From assembly GCF_040362915.1 (NCBI RefSeq), contig NZ_AP029612.1, positions 1,612,001-1,676,000 of the forward strand: a stretch of 64,000 nucleotides of DNA, read 5' to 3'. The stretch's first letter is position 1; each line of letters opens with the position of its first letter. A program made the position numbers and the translations under genes. Of this stretch, positions 44,444-51,125 are shown piece after piece. The stretch is from Sediminibacterium sp. KACHI17. Its GTDB lineage: Bacteria > Bacteroidota > Bacteroidia > Chitinophagales > Chitinophagaceae. Under the pieces are notes generated by a model. It searched no databases. It was not told the origin of the DNA and was given only the letters and a program-made list of their open reading frames with translations.

Positions 44444-45058
44444 ATGTTGAAGAAATACCAGCCATTAAAAGAGAAAGCCATGTATACAAGGATTAAATTA
44501 ACTGCATGGACCATGATTATTTTTTGCTCCTTGTTGGCAATCATGAGCTTAAGTAATGATAGTGAAATCACTGTTCCTGTTCAGCCTACTTTGGAAGCCC
44601 CTTTCTATGATAGTGTGTATAAAACCTATGGTATTAGCGCAGTTCAGGTATCTGGGAATTTTGTGATCAAAGAGACTCATTTCGTACAACGTCTATTAAT
44701 ACCTGCGCAATTTCTGGAATTCGATATACTAAGTTGTGTATTACTCATTGTTTTATCTACCATTATTTTGAAACTGCTACCCCATATACATAGTCAGGCC
44801 TTATTCAAAACAGATATCAGTCATTGGATAGGATACATTGGCTGGGCACTCATGCTCTTTTGGTTATTGGATACCGCCAGGATATTTTTTTATGCCATGC
44901 CTGAAATTAAAAGGCTTACAAACAATGAGTTCGTATTCCGCAGAACCGGCTACTTAATGTTTCCCTTGCAATTCTGGCTTGGTATCGGCATACTTTGGGT
45001 GAGCAGGTTATACAAAAACGCATTTCGCTTGAAACAGGAACAAGAACTTACTATTTAA
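44444..45058 (+). CDS. DUF2975-like membrane protein (2 of 3)
   Basis: A 204-residue protein with four predicted helices at about 17-38, 90-112, 125-150 and 168-188. A short loop of ~50 residues separates helices 1 and 2 (a medium version of the insert in the first gene). The C-terminus RLYKNAFRLKQEQELTI carries the shared ending. A conserved aromatic/charged patch (WLLDTARIFFYAM) sits in helix 3, matched by ATICEILQRYFL in the third paralogue. It is coupled to the first gene and lies 18 bases before the third. Function unknown. Confidence 0.75.
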   Translation: MLKKYQPLKEKAMYTRIKLTAWTMIIFCSLLAIMSLSNDSEITVPVQPTLEAPFYDSVYKTYGISAVQVSGNFVIKETHFVQRLLIPAQFLEFDILSCVLLIVLSTIILKLLPHIHSQALFKTDISHWIGYIGWALMLFWLLDTARIFFYAMPEIKRLTNNEFVFRRTGYLMFPLQFWLGIGILWVSRLYKNAFRLKQEQELTI

Positions 45059-45076
45059 TAAATCAATCGATTAAAT

Positions 45077-45646
45077 ATGAAACGTTATAAAATCATCGTT
45101 TGGATCATATTAGTGCTATCGGTCATTCATATTATTACTATGGTTGCCGGTATTGAAATATTGGATGACAAACTGTTTAGGCTTAAAGTAGCTCCCAATC
45201 CGGAAAGTACTTTAAGTAAAGAACCCATCAAAAAATTTGAAGGGTCGGTCCTTTTCTTTAAAGGTGATTTAATCATCAATGATCTTCCTTGGTGGAAAAG
45301 AACGCTTTTATCAAATGATACCACAGATGCTATAGCCATTTGCTTATTGGCTATCTTAAGTTTATTGATCATTCAAACCATTGAGAAATCAAATACCTAT
45401 CACAGAAAAATCGGTAATTATATTTTCTTAGGAGGAGCCGTATTTCTATTCGCTACAATCTGTGAGATTTTACAACGATATTTTTTAAAAGAAGAAGTAC
45501 TAACAAGAACGAATGGCGAGTTTATTCTACTAAGAAATGAAGCCGCCATACTACCGGATACCATCGTTGGTGTTATTCTTTTTATTTTTAGTGCTGTTTA
45601 CACCGAAGCCTACAAATTGAAAACCGAACAAGACCTTACCATCTGA
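45077..45646 (+). CDS. DUF2975-like membrane protein (3 of 3)
   Basis: A 189-residue protein with four predicted membrane helices and a short loop after helix 1. The C-terminus EAYKLKTEQDLTI is the classic DUF2975 ending. Its stop overlaps the start of the Cro-type regulator by one base (TGATG), so this gene and the regulator are translated together. Being the closest to the regulator and the shortest, it probably represents the ancestral partner, the other two being copies with longer outer loops; this is inference. Confidence 0.78.
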   Translation: MKRYKIIVWIILVLSVIHIITMVAGIEILDDKLFRLKVAPNPESTLSKEPIKKFEGSVLFFKGDLIINDLPWWKRTLLSNDTTDAIAICLLAILSLLIIQTIEKSNTYHRKIGNYIFLGGAVFLFATICEILQRYFLKEEVLTRTNGEFILLRNEAAILPDTIVGVILFIFSAVYTEAYKLKTEQDLTI

Positions 45647-45879
45647 TGCCCATTGTAGTAAACTTAGATATCATGCTTGCCCGACGAAAAATGAGTCTGA
45701 CCGAACTCAGCGAACGGGTAGGTATCACCATTGCAAATATGAGCATTCTCAAAAGTGGAAGGGCCAAAGCCATTCGTTTCTCCACCCTAGAAGAAATCTG
45801 CCGCATCCTAGATTGCCAACCCGGCGATATTTTGGAGTATATGGATGAGGAGAGTTATAGGAAGTTGTTTGAGAGATGA
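45646..45879 (+). CDS. Cro/C1-type helix-turn-helix regulator (YozG-like)
   Basis: A 77-residue single-domain DNA-binding protein. The helix-turn-helix is in KMSLTELSERVGITIANMSILKSGRAKAIRF, followed by STLEEICRILDCQPGDILEY, which is standard for the small HTH partner of DUF2975 proteins. It most likely regulates the three membrane-protein genes upstream. It overlaps the third by one base. How the membrane proteins signal to it is unknown. Confidence 0.88.
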   Translation: MPIVVNLDIMLARRKMSLTELSERVGITIANMSILKSGRAKAIRFSTLEEICRILDCQPGDILEYMDEESYRKLFER

Positions 45880-45884
45880 TGATA

Positions 45885-45933
45885 GACCATAGACCATAGA
45901 CCATGGTCCATGGACTATGGTCTATGGTCTATA
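45885..45933. repeat. Heptad-repeat array, GACCATA/GTCTATG dialect, between convergent genes
   Basis: Seven perfect 7-bp units, three of GACCAT[A/G] leading into GTCCATG, then GACTATG and two GTCTAT[G/A]. The first and last thirds are complements (for example ATAGACCATAGACCAT against 45917-45932), so a long hairpin forms. It spans almost the whole convergent gap, and its end forms the TAG stop of the GroES-like gene on the other strand. Confidence 0.85.
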
Positions 45934-46300
45934 ACTCCTCCTCCCTCTCCAACATCAAAATCGCGCTTTGGGGAACGATGAAATATTTTTCATTTTCATA
46001 CATCACTTCTGTGGCGCCACTCAGCAGAAAGATGGCCAGATCTCCTTCTTTGGCTTGCAGCGGTACATATTTTACCTGCTCATCTTCCGTTTTCCAGGGT
46101 TCATCATCTACAGGCATGGGAATAGCATACCCCGGGCCTGTTTTAATGATATATCCCTGCTGTACTTTTTCCCTTTCCTGAACACCGGGCGGTAGGTATA
46201 AGCCACTGGCTGTTTGCTCATCAGGTTTTGATGGACGAACCAATACCCGATCTCCAATCACAATCAGTTTTTTCCACTTGTTGTCAGATGTTAACAGCAT
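45929..46300 (-). CDS. GroES-like co-chaperonin family protein
   Basis: A 123-residue protein with the GroES beta-fold: VIGDRVLVRPSKPDEQTASGLYLPPG at the start and VPQSAILMLERE at the end. It is longer than GroES (about 95 residues) because the region around the mobile loop to the roof is expanded (YAIPMPVDDEPWKTEDEQVKYVPLQ). No groEL is adjacent, so it is not the main groESL operon; a specialised role is possible but unproven. Its stop codon is supplied by a heptad array. Confidence 0.8.
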   Translation of the reverse strand: MLLTSDNKWKKLIVIGDRVLVRPSKPDEQTASGLYLPPGVQEREKVQQGYIIKTGPGYAIPMPVDDEPWKTEDEQVKYVPLQAKEGDLAIFLLSGATEVMYENEKYFIVPQSAILMLEREEEL

Positions 46301-46367
46301 ACACTATGATTTTATCCTGTTTTTGAGCCGCAAAAATAAATCAGAAATCAAAAACAGGATTGTGAAC

Positions 46368-46375
46368 TATTTTTG
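46368..46375 (+). promoter_or_regulatory. Putative -7 box (TATTTTTG) directly before the peroxidase start
   Basis: An exact TAnnTTTG match ending five bases before the ATG at 46380. Transcription would begin at or next to the start codon, so the mRNA is probably leaderless. Confidence 0.45.
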
Positions 46376-46379
46376 TCTC

Positions 46380-47327
46380 ATGAAGAAAACAGCCGGATGT
46401 ATTTTTTTGTTGTCTACATTGATCATCGCTGTTTCTGCATTTATTACCCCACCTCCCATTACTACCAAAGCCGCGCTCGGAAAAAAGTTATTCAACGACA
46501 AAATCCTTTCCAAAGACCATTCTATCAGTTGCGCCAGTTGTCATTTACCGGAATATGGTTTTTCTGATACCCTAGCTTTCAGTAAAGGTATTGAAGGAAG
46601 TGCTACCACCAGAAATACTCCATCGGTACTCAACATGAAAAATCGTCCTTATTTTTTCTGGGACGGAAGAGCCGCATCACTGGAAGAGCAAGCCTTGATG
46701 CCGATCGCACATCCGGATGAAATGGGACTACCCATCAAAGAAGCGGTTGCCCGTTTGAATGCTAATAAAGAATACAGACAGCTTTTTTTACGCATCTTTA
46801 AAGCATTACCCAATAGCCGAAATCTTGGTGCGGCATTCGCCGCCTTTGAACGCACACTGGAAACGGATAGCAGCAGATTCGACGCTTATATCGATGACCT
46901 GATTGCTTTCACTGATGCAGAGGAAAGAGGAAGGAAATTATTTATCAGTGAAAAGACCAAATGCTTTGACTGTCATCGCGGACCTGATTTTACAGACGAT
47001 CAGTTCAAGAATATCGGATTATTTGATGGCTATGCATTGAATGACTCGGGACGTTATCTCATTACCAGAAAAAAAGAAGACCTCGGAAAATTTAAAACGC
47101 CCGGTTTAAGAAATATTGCACTTACTGCTCCTTATATGCATAATGGCATGTTTCAGACATTGGAAGAAGTAGTGGAATATTATAACAATCCAGGAGCCTT
47201 TGTATTGAATCCAATCAACATCGATAGTACACTTGCGGAACCTTTGAGTCTGAGCAAACAGGAAAAAGCAGACTTGGTCGCTTTTTTGAAAACCTTAACA
47301 GATAAGCGTTTTCTAAAACAGCGTTGA
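46380..47327 (+). CDS. Di-haem cytochrome c peroxidase (MauG/CcpA family)
   Basis: A 315-residue periplasmic di-haem protein. A signal peptide (MKKTAGCIFLLSTLIIAVSA) is followed by two c-type haem sites, CASCH (Cys51-His55) and CFDCH (Cys195-His199). Family motifs include LFNDKILSKDHSISCASCH, TRNTPSVLN, FFWDGRAASLEEQA, DFTDDQFKNIGL and the C-terminal GLRNIALTAPYMHNG. Bacterial members reduce hydrogen peroxide or oxidise bound substrates (MauG). I chose the ATG at 46380, since an in-frame start at 46278 would bury the signal peptide. It stands alone, with a promoter-like box right at its start. Confidence 0.92.
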   Translation: MKKTAGCIFLLSTLIIAVSAFITPPPITTKAALGKKLFNDKILSKDHSISCASCHLPEYGFSDTLAFSKGIEGSATTRNTPSVLNMKNRPYFFWDGRAASLEEQALMPIAHPDEMGLPIKEAVARLNANKEYRQLFLRIFKALPNSRNLGAAFAAFERTLETDSSRFDAYIDDLIAFTDAEERGRKLFISEKTKCFDCHRGPDFTDDQFKNIGLFDGYALNDSGRYLITRKKEDLGKFKTPGLRNIALTAPYMHNGMFQTLEEVVEYYNNPGAFVLNPINIDSTLAEPLSLSKQEKADLVAFLKTLTDKRFLKQR

Positions 47328-47440
47328 GTTCGTCTAATAAGAAATAAGCTGCTTGTAATTCCTCTTTTTAACAAAAGATTTCACACAGTAGGAATCATGC
47401 ACTTGTTGAATTATCTTTATTTCACACAAACTTTACAAAT

Positions 47441-48139
47441 ATGGAAGACAAGAAAAAGTACAAGATCTTATTGTGCGAGGATGATACGAACCTTGGAATG
47501 GTATTAAAGAACTATTTAGAAATCAATGATTATGATGTAACCCTAGAAAGAGACGGTCGTTTAGGTCTGGCTGCTTTTCAGCGTGAAAAATATGATATCT
47601 GCTTACTCGATGTAATGATGCCCAACATGGACGGCTTCACATTGGCTGAAGAGATCCGTGATGTGGATCCTGATATTCCTTTGTTCTTCCTGAGTGCAAA
47701 AACCATGAAAGAGGATATTATTCAGGGTTATAAGCTCGGTGCTGATGATTATATCACCAAACCTTTTGATAGTGAAGTTTTATTACTCAAGATCAAAGCC
47801 ATCCTCAAAAGAAATGAGGAAGAGAATAAAGGGAATGATAATGTAGAATTCGATCTGGGCAAGTACCATTTCAATCCAAAACTCCGTGAATTGAAAAATG
47901 GTGATAGTACACAAACATTATCACCCAAAGAGAATGAGCTATTGAAGATGCTTGCGGAACACAAGAATGATCTTTTACCCCGTGAACGTGCATTAAAAAA
48001 GATCTGGGGTAGTGATACTTATTTCAATGGAAGAAGTATGGATGTATACATCGCCAAGTTGCGTAAATACCTCAAAGAGGATGCAGATATTGAGATCGTG
48101 AATATCCACGGTAATGGATTCAGATTGGTAGCACCTTAG
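47441..48139 (+). CDS. rprY: OmpR-family response regulator (RprY-like)
   Basis: A 232-residue regulator. The receiver domain (1-120) has DD at 15-16, phosphoacceptor Asp55 (CLLDVMMPNMDG), Thr/Ser in LSAKTM, and Lys in YITKPFD. The C-terminal winged helix has LSPKENELLKMLAEHKNDLLPRERAL, GRSMDVYIAKLRKYL and INIHGNGFRLV. It closely resembles RprY of Bacteroidetes. The cognate RprX-type kinase is not next to it, so it is an orphan locally. A strong terminator follows. Confidence 0.92.
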   Translation: MEDKKKYKILLCEDDTNLGMVLKNYLEINDYDVTLERDGRLGLAAFQREKYDICLLDVMMPNMDGFTLAEEIRDVDPDIPLFFLSAKTMKEDIIQGYKLGADDYITKPFDSEVLLLKIKAILKRNEEENKGNDNVEFDLGKYHFNPKLRELKNGDSTQTLSPKENELLKMLAEHKNDLLPRERALKKIWGSDTYFNGRSMDVYIAKLRKYLKEDADIEIVNIHGNGFRLVAP

Positions 48140-48158
48140 TCATTCCAATAAAGTTTAT

Positions 48159-48195
48159 AAAGCCACAGATCTTTTGATAGGTCTGTGGCTTTTTT
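48159..48195 (+). terminator. Rho-independent terminator after the response regulator
   Basis: AAAGCCACAGA (48159-48169) pairs with TCTGTGGCTTT (48182-48192), followed by more T. It begins 20 bases after the regulator stop. Confidence 0.9.
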
Positions 48196-48235
48196 ATGCG
48201 TATGACATCAGCCATTTCCTTTGTACCTTTCGGGT

Positions 48236-49231
48236 ATGAAGATCACTTTTTTCTCCTCACAACCCTATGATCGTAGTTTCTTTGAAAAATTCAATGATTC
48301 TATCGGCTTTGAACTAAATTTTTTGGACGTTTCACTGGATGAGCATACTGCGGTAATGGCAAAGAATGCAACAGCAGTTTGTGTATTCGTAAATGATAAA
48401 GTAACTGCTGCTGTCATTCAGCAATTGGCTGAAATGGGCGTAAAAGTAATTGCGCTTCGTTGCGCAGGTTTCAATAATGTAGACCTGGAAAGTGCGCGTA
48501 AATATGGTATTCGGGTTTGTCGTGTACCGGCATATTCACCGGAAGCAGTAGCAGAACATGCTGTTGCCATGATCCTCACCCTTAATCGCAAAACACATAA
48601 AGCTTATAACCGTGTCAGAGAACAGAATTTTTCTTTGAATGGATTACTCGGTTTTAATCTGCATGGAAAAACGATCGGCGTGGTTGGCACAGGTAATATC
48701 GGACAAGCTTTTTGCAGAATCATGCTGGGGTTTGGTTGTACAGTAAAAGCCTTTGATCTCATCGCGAATAAAGAAATGGAATCTATCGGCGTAACATATC
48801 ATCCGCTGATGGAAGTGCTGAATACTGATATCATCTCATTGCATTGCCCATTGAATGAACAAACGAGACACCTGATACAAGATGAAACACTGGCTTATGT
48901 TAAGCCAGGTGCTATGCTGATCAATACCGGAAGAGGTGGTTTGATCGATACCAAATCGATCATCAACGCCCTAAAAAAAGGGCAGATCGGATCATTAGGG
49001 ATCGATGTGTATGAACAGGAAGAAAAGCTGTTTTTCAGAGACTTATCTGCCAATATTATCCAGGATGATGATATACAACGTCTCATGAGTTTTCCAAATG
49101 TGCTGATCACCGCCCATCAGGCCTTTTTCACCGATGAAGCCCTCTCACAAATTGCCAGCACTACGTTAAATAATGTGCTCCAATTAGCAAAAAATAGTAA
49201 TTTGAAGGACCAGGCTGCGTTATTGGTTTAA
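48236..49231 (+). CDS. ldhA: D-lactate dehydrogenase (LdhA type)
   Basis: A 331-residue D-2-hydroxyacid dehydrogenase reducing pyruvate to D-lactate with NADH. It matches LdhA well: FSSQPYDRSFFEKFN, VCVFVNDKV, IALRCAGFNNVDLE, VPAYSPEAVAEHAVAMILTLNRKTHKAY, the NAD motif VVGTGNIGQAF and the final FRDLSANIIQDDDIQRLMSF. The catalytic Arg-Glu-His are in INTGRGGLI (near 233), YEQEEKLF and ITAHQAFFTDEAL. The start is the ATG at 48236; a TTG five codons upstream is less likely. A TACCTTTC box precedes it by five bases. It suggests fermentative capacity. Confidence 0.92.
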   Translation: MKITFFSSQPYDRSFFEKFNDSIGFELNFLDVSLDEHTAVMAKNATAVCVFVNDKVTAAVIQQLAEMGVKVIALRCAGFNNVDLESARKYGIRVCRVPAYSPEAVAEHAVAMILTLNRKTHKAYNRVREQNFSLNGLLGFNLHGKTIGVVGTGNIGQAFCRIMLGFGCTVKAFDLIANKEMESIGVTYHPLMEVLNTDIISLHCPLNEQTRHLIQDETLAYVKPGAMLINTGRGGLIDTKSIINALKKGQIGSLGIDVYEQEEKLFFRDLSANIIQDDDIQRLMSFPNVLITAHQAFFTDEALSQIASTTLNNVLQLAKNSNLKDQAALLV

Positions 49232-49268
49232 TTTTAGTCTATAATAGTATTACCAAAGAAGAGGAATT

Positions 49269-50306
49269 ATGAAGAAGTTCACTATACAATGGATATTGAC
49301 CATTTGCACGGTACTTTTTATCCTGTCATGTCAAAAAGAATTCAGCGTAGAAGGTGAAGGATTAAAAGGCGCTGCACAAGGTTCTCTGACAGATAGCTCA
49401 GGTAATTGTAAAGATGCCGATGTACGTGGTGAATATGTTATCGATCAGCCCCTTGGTGATAGCAATTATGTGGTCATTAAAGTCAATTTTACACTACAGG
49501 GCAAGTACAAAATTTATAGTGATACCGTAAATGGTATGTGGTTCATTGATTCCGGATTTGCCCTTACCACCGGACCTACTACTGTTAAATTAAAAGGAAA
49601 CGGTAAACCCATTCTTCCCAATCGCGCAGATTTCGTATTGACCTTTAATAATAGTTTCTGTGCATTTTCTGTGATCTCAAGTTCTACGGGCAGCGGAGGC
49701 GGAGGAACGAGTAATGATTATTTCCCAACTACATTGAACTCTAACTGGACCTACGAATACATTCCCAAATTAGGAACCTTGGATACCTTCAGAGTGGTAG
49801 CAACCAATCAGACCATTTCTGCTGATAACAAAATATTCAGACAGTATAGTACAGATCCTTTGGGTGAAGCTTATTATTTCACAAAAGACAATGCCGGTAA
49901 TTATTATGCATACAGTACAGTAGATTTTGATTACCTGTTTATTTTTGATTCAATTCCTGCAACATTCATTTCTTACCCTTTCTTGAAAGACAACGTAGCT
50001 CAGGGTACATCATGGGAAACTCCTGAGTATGGGAAAGTAAAAATCGGTAATGATGTGGGTATTAGTAAAGCTGTTTTCACCATCGTTGGTAAAGGCATTA
50101 CGTATTCGGTATTTGGCACTACATATAATGATGTCATCAATGTAAAAAGGACTATCCAATTTAAAAAAGATGGCACAAATACTTTCACAACGGTCATTGA
50201 AGGCAATACTTATTATGCAAAAGGAGTTGGCATGATCGATCAGGTGATTCCTACTTCGTCTTCTACCAGCCAGGCAGTAAGTCTGAAAAGAAAGCAAATA
50301 TTCTAA
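49269..50306 (+). CDS. Secreted lipoprotein of unknown function
   Basis: A 345-residue lipoprotein with signal peptide and lipobox (FILSC, Cys21). A region near residue 150 has the linker GSGGGGTSNDYFP, followed by a beta-rich C-terminal half (LNSNWTYEYIPKL, GEAYYFTKDNAGNYYAY, GVGMIDQVIP). Proteins of this layout are common in Bacteroidota and are not assigned a function. The start is the ATG at 49269. It ends before a strong hairpin shared with the convergent lspA gene. Confidence 0.8.
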   Translation: MKKFTIQWILTICTVLFILSCQKEFSVEGEGLKGAAQGSLTDSSGNCKDADVRGEYVIDQPLGDSNYVVIKVNFTLQGKYKIYSDTVNGMWFIDSGFALTTGPTTVKLKGNGKPILPNRADFVLTFNNSFCAFSVISSSTGSGGGGTSNDYFPTTLNSNWTYEYIPKLGTLDTFRVVATNQTISADNKIFRQYSTDPLGEAYYFTKDNAGNYYAYSTVDFDYLFIFDSIPATFISYPFLKDNVAQGTSWETPEYGKVKIGNDVGISKAVFTIVGKGITYSVFGTTYNDVINVKRTIQFKKDGTNTFTTVIEGNTYYAKGVGMIDQVIPTSSSTSQAVSLKRKQIF

Positions 50307-50323
50307 GAATCCTATTCTATTTA

Positions 50324-50368
50324 TCAATAACAAGAATGCCTCTTTGAAAGAGGTATTCTTGTTATTGA
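50324..50368. terminator. Bidirectional hairpin between convergent genes
   Basis: A near-perfect 45-nt hairpin. TCAATAACAAGAAT (50324-50337) pairs with ATTCTTGTTATTGA (50355-50368), continued by CCTCTTT and AAAGAGG inside with one G-T mismatch. It lies 18 bases after the lipoprotein stop and 18 before the lspA stop. It is not a heptad array. Confidence 0.8.
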
Positions 50369-50385
50369 ACTATATCGTGTCTTGA

Positions 50386-51063
50386 TTAAAATATCTGTGT
50401 CTTATCATTCACTACAGAATCCGTTTCAACTGTTGCATGTTTTTCTTCCTCAACAGTCTTAAAGAATTTTTTCTGGAAGATCAGTATTGCGATCACACCT
50501 GAAGAAATGGCTGCATCAGCCAGATTGAAAACCGGTCTGAAGAATTCAAAATCATCTCCTCCTACAAATGGCATCCATTCAGGATATTTTGCATTGGTAA
50601 TAATGGGGAAGTAAAACATATCTACCACTTTACCATAAAATAAACCTGCATACCCACCTCCTTCAGGAAATAAAGTAGCTACATTTTGTGTGAAAGGATT
50701 GCTTTGTTCAAAGATCAATCCATAAAATAAACTATCGATCAGGTTACCCAACGCACCTGCATAAATTAATCCTGCACAGATCATAAATCCGCGATGGTAT
50801 TTTTTCTTTAAAAAGTCGCGCAACAAAAAGGTTCCCCAGATCACTGCAACCAGACGAAAAAGGGTAAGTGCTATTTTTCCGATACCACCTCCGAATTTCC
50901 AACCCCATGCCATGCCTTCATTCTCTACAAAATGCAAACGGAACCAGTTTCCGATCATATTATGTTCTTCACCGGCATAGTAAGTCAGTTTAATGTAAAA
51001 CTTCAATGCCTGATCTGCGACGATTATGGCGAGTATCAAAAAAAACAAATGCTTCGCTTTCAC
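50386..51063 (-). CDS. lspA: Lipoprotein signal peptidase
   Basis: A 225-residue four-helix membrane aspartyl protease that removes signal peptides from prolipoproteins. The DQALKFYIK opening, the ENEGMAWGW segment and the two catalytic aspartates (GNLIDSLFYG and FNLADAAISSG) are present. It is longer than E. coli LspA (about 165), as in other Bacteroidota, with a tail of about 30 residues. The start is the GTG at 51063 (MKAKHLFFL). A TATCTTTG box at 51087-51094 lies upstream. It handles the many lipoproteins in this window. Confidence 0.93.
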   Translation of the reverse strand: MKAKHLFFLILAIIVADQALKFYIKLTYYAGEEHNMIGNWFRLHFVENEGMAWGWKFGGGIGKIALTLFRLVAVIWGTFLLRDFLKKKYHRGFMICAGLIYAGALGNLIDSLFYGLIFEQSNPFTQNVATLFPEGGGYAGLFYGKVVDMFYFPIITNAKYPEWMPFVGGDDFEFFRPVFNLADAAISSGVIAILIFQKKFFKTVEEEKHATVETDSVVNDKTQIF

Positions 51064-51086
51064 TGGTGGTAATTTTAATCTGGCAA

Positions 51087-51094
51087 CAAAGATA
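51087..51094 (-). promoter_or_regulatory. Putative -7 box (TATCTTTG) of lspA
   Basis: An exact TAnnTTTG match on the minus strand, 24 bases upstream of the GTG start of lspA and within the short gap after murF-alr. Confidence 0.42.
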
Positions 51095-51125
51095 GGGTTT
51101 GGGTTATTCCAAAAAGGTTAAAGAC

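Noticed and set aside
45885..45933. Possible CRISPR array at the tandem repeats
   Set aside because: Units are 7 bp, contiguous and without spacers; no cas gene is present anywhere in the window.
45929..46300. GroES-like gene as part of the main chaperonin operon
   Set aside because: No groEL is next to it, and the central region is longer than in GroES.
46278..46379. Upstream start of the di-haem peroxidase
   Set aside because: It would place 34 residues before a perfect signal peptide and cross a promoter-like box; the ATG at 46380 is far better.
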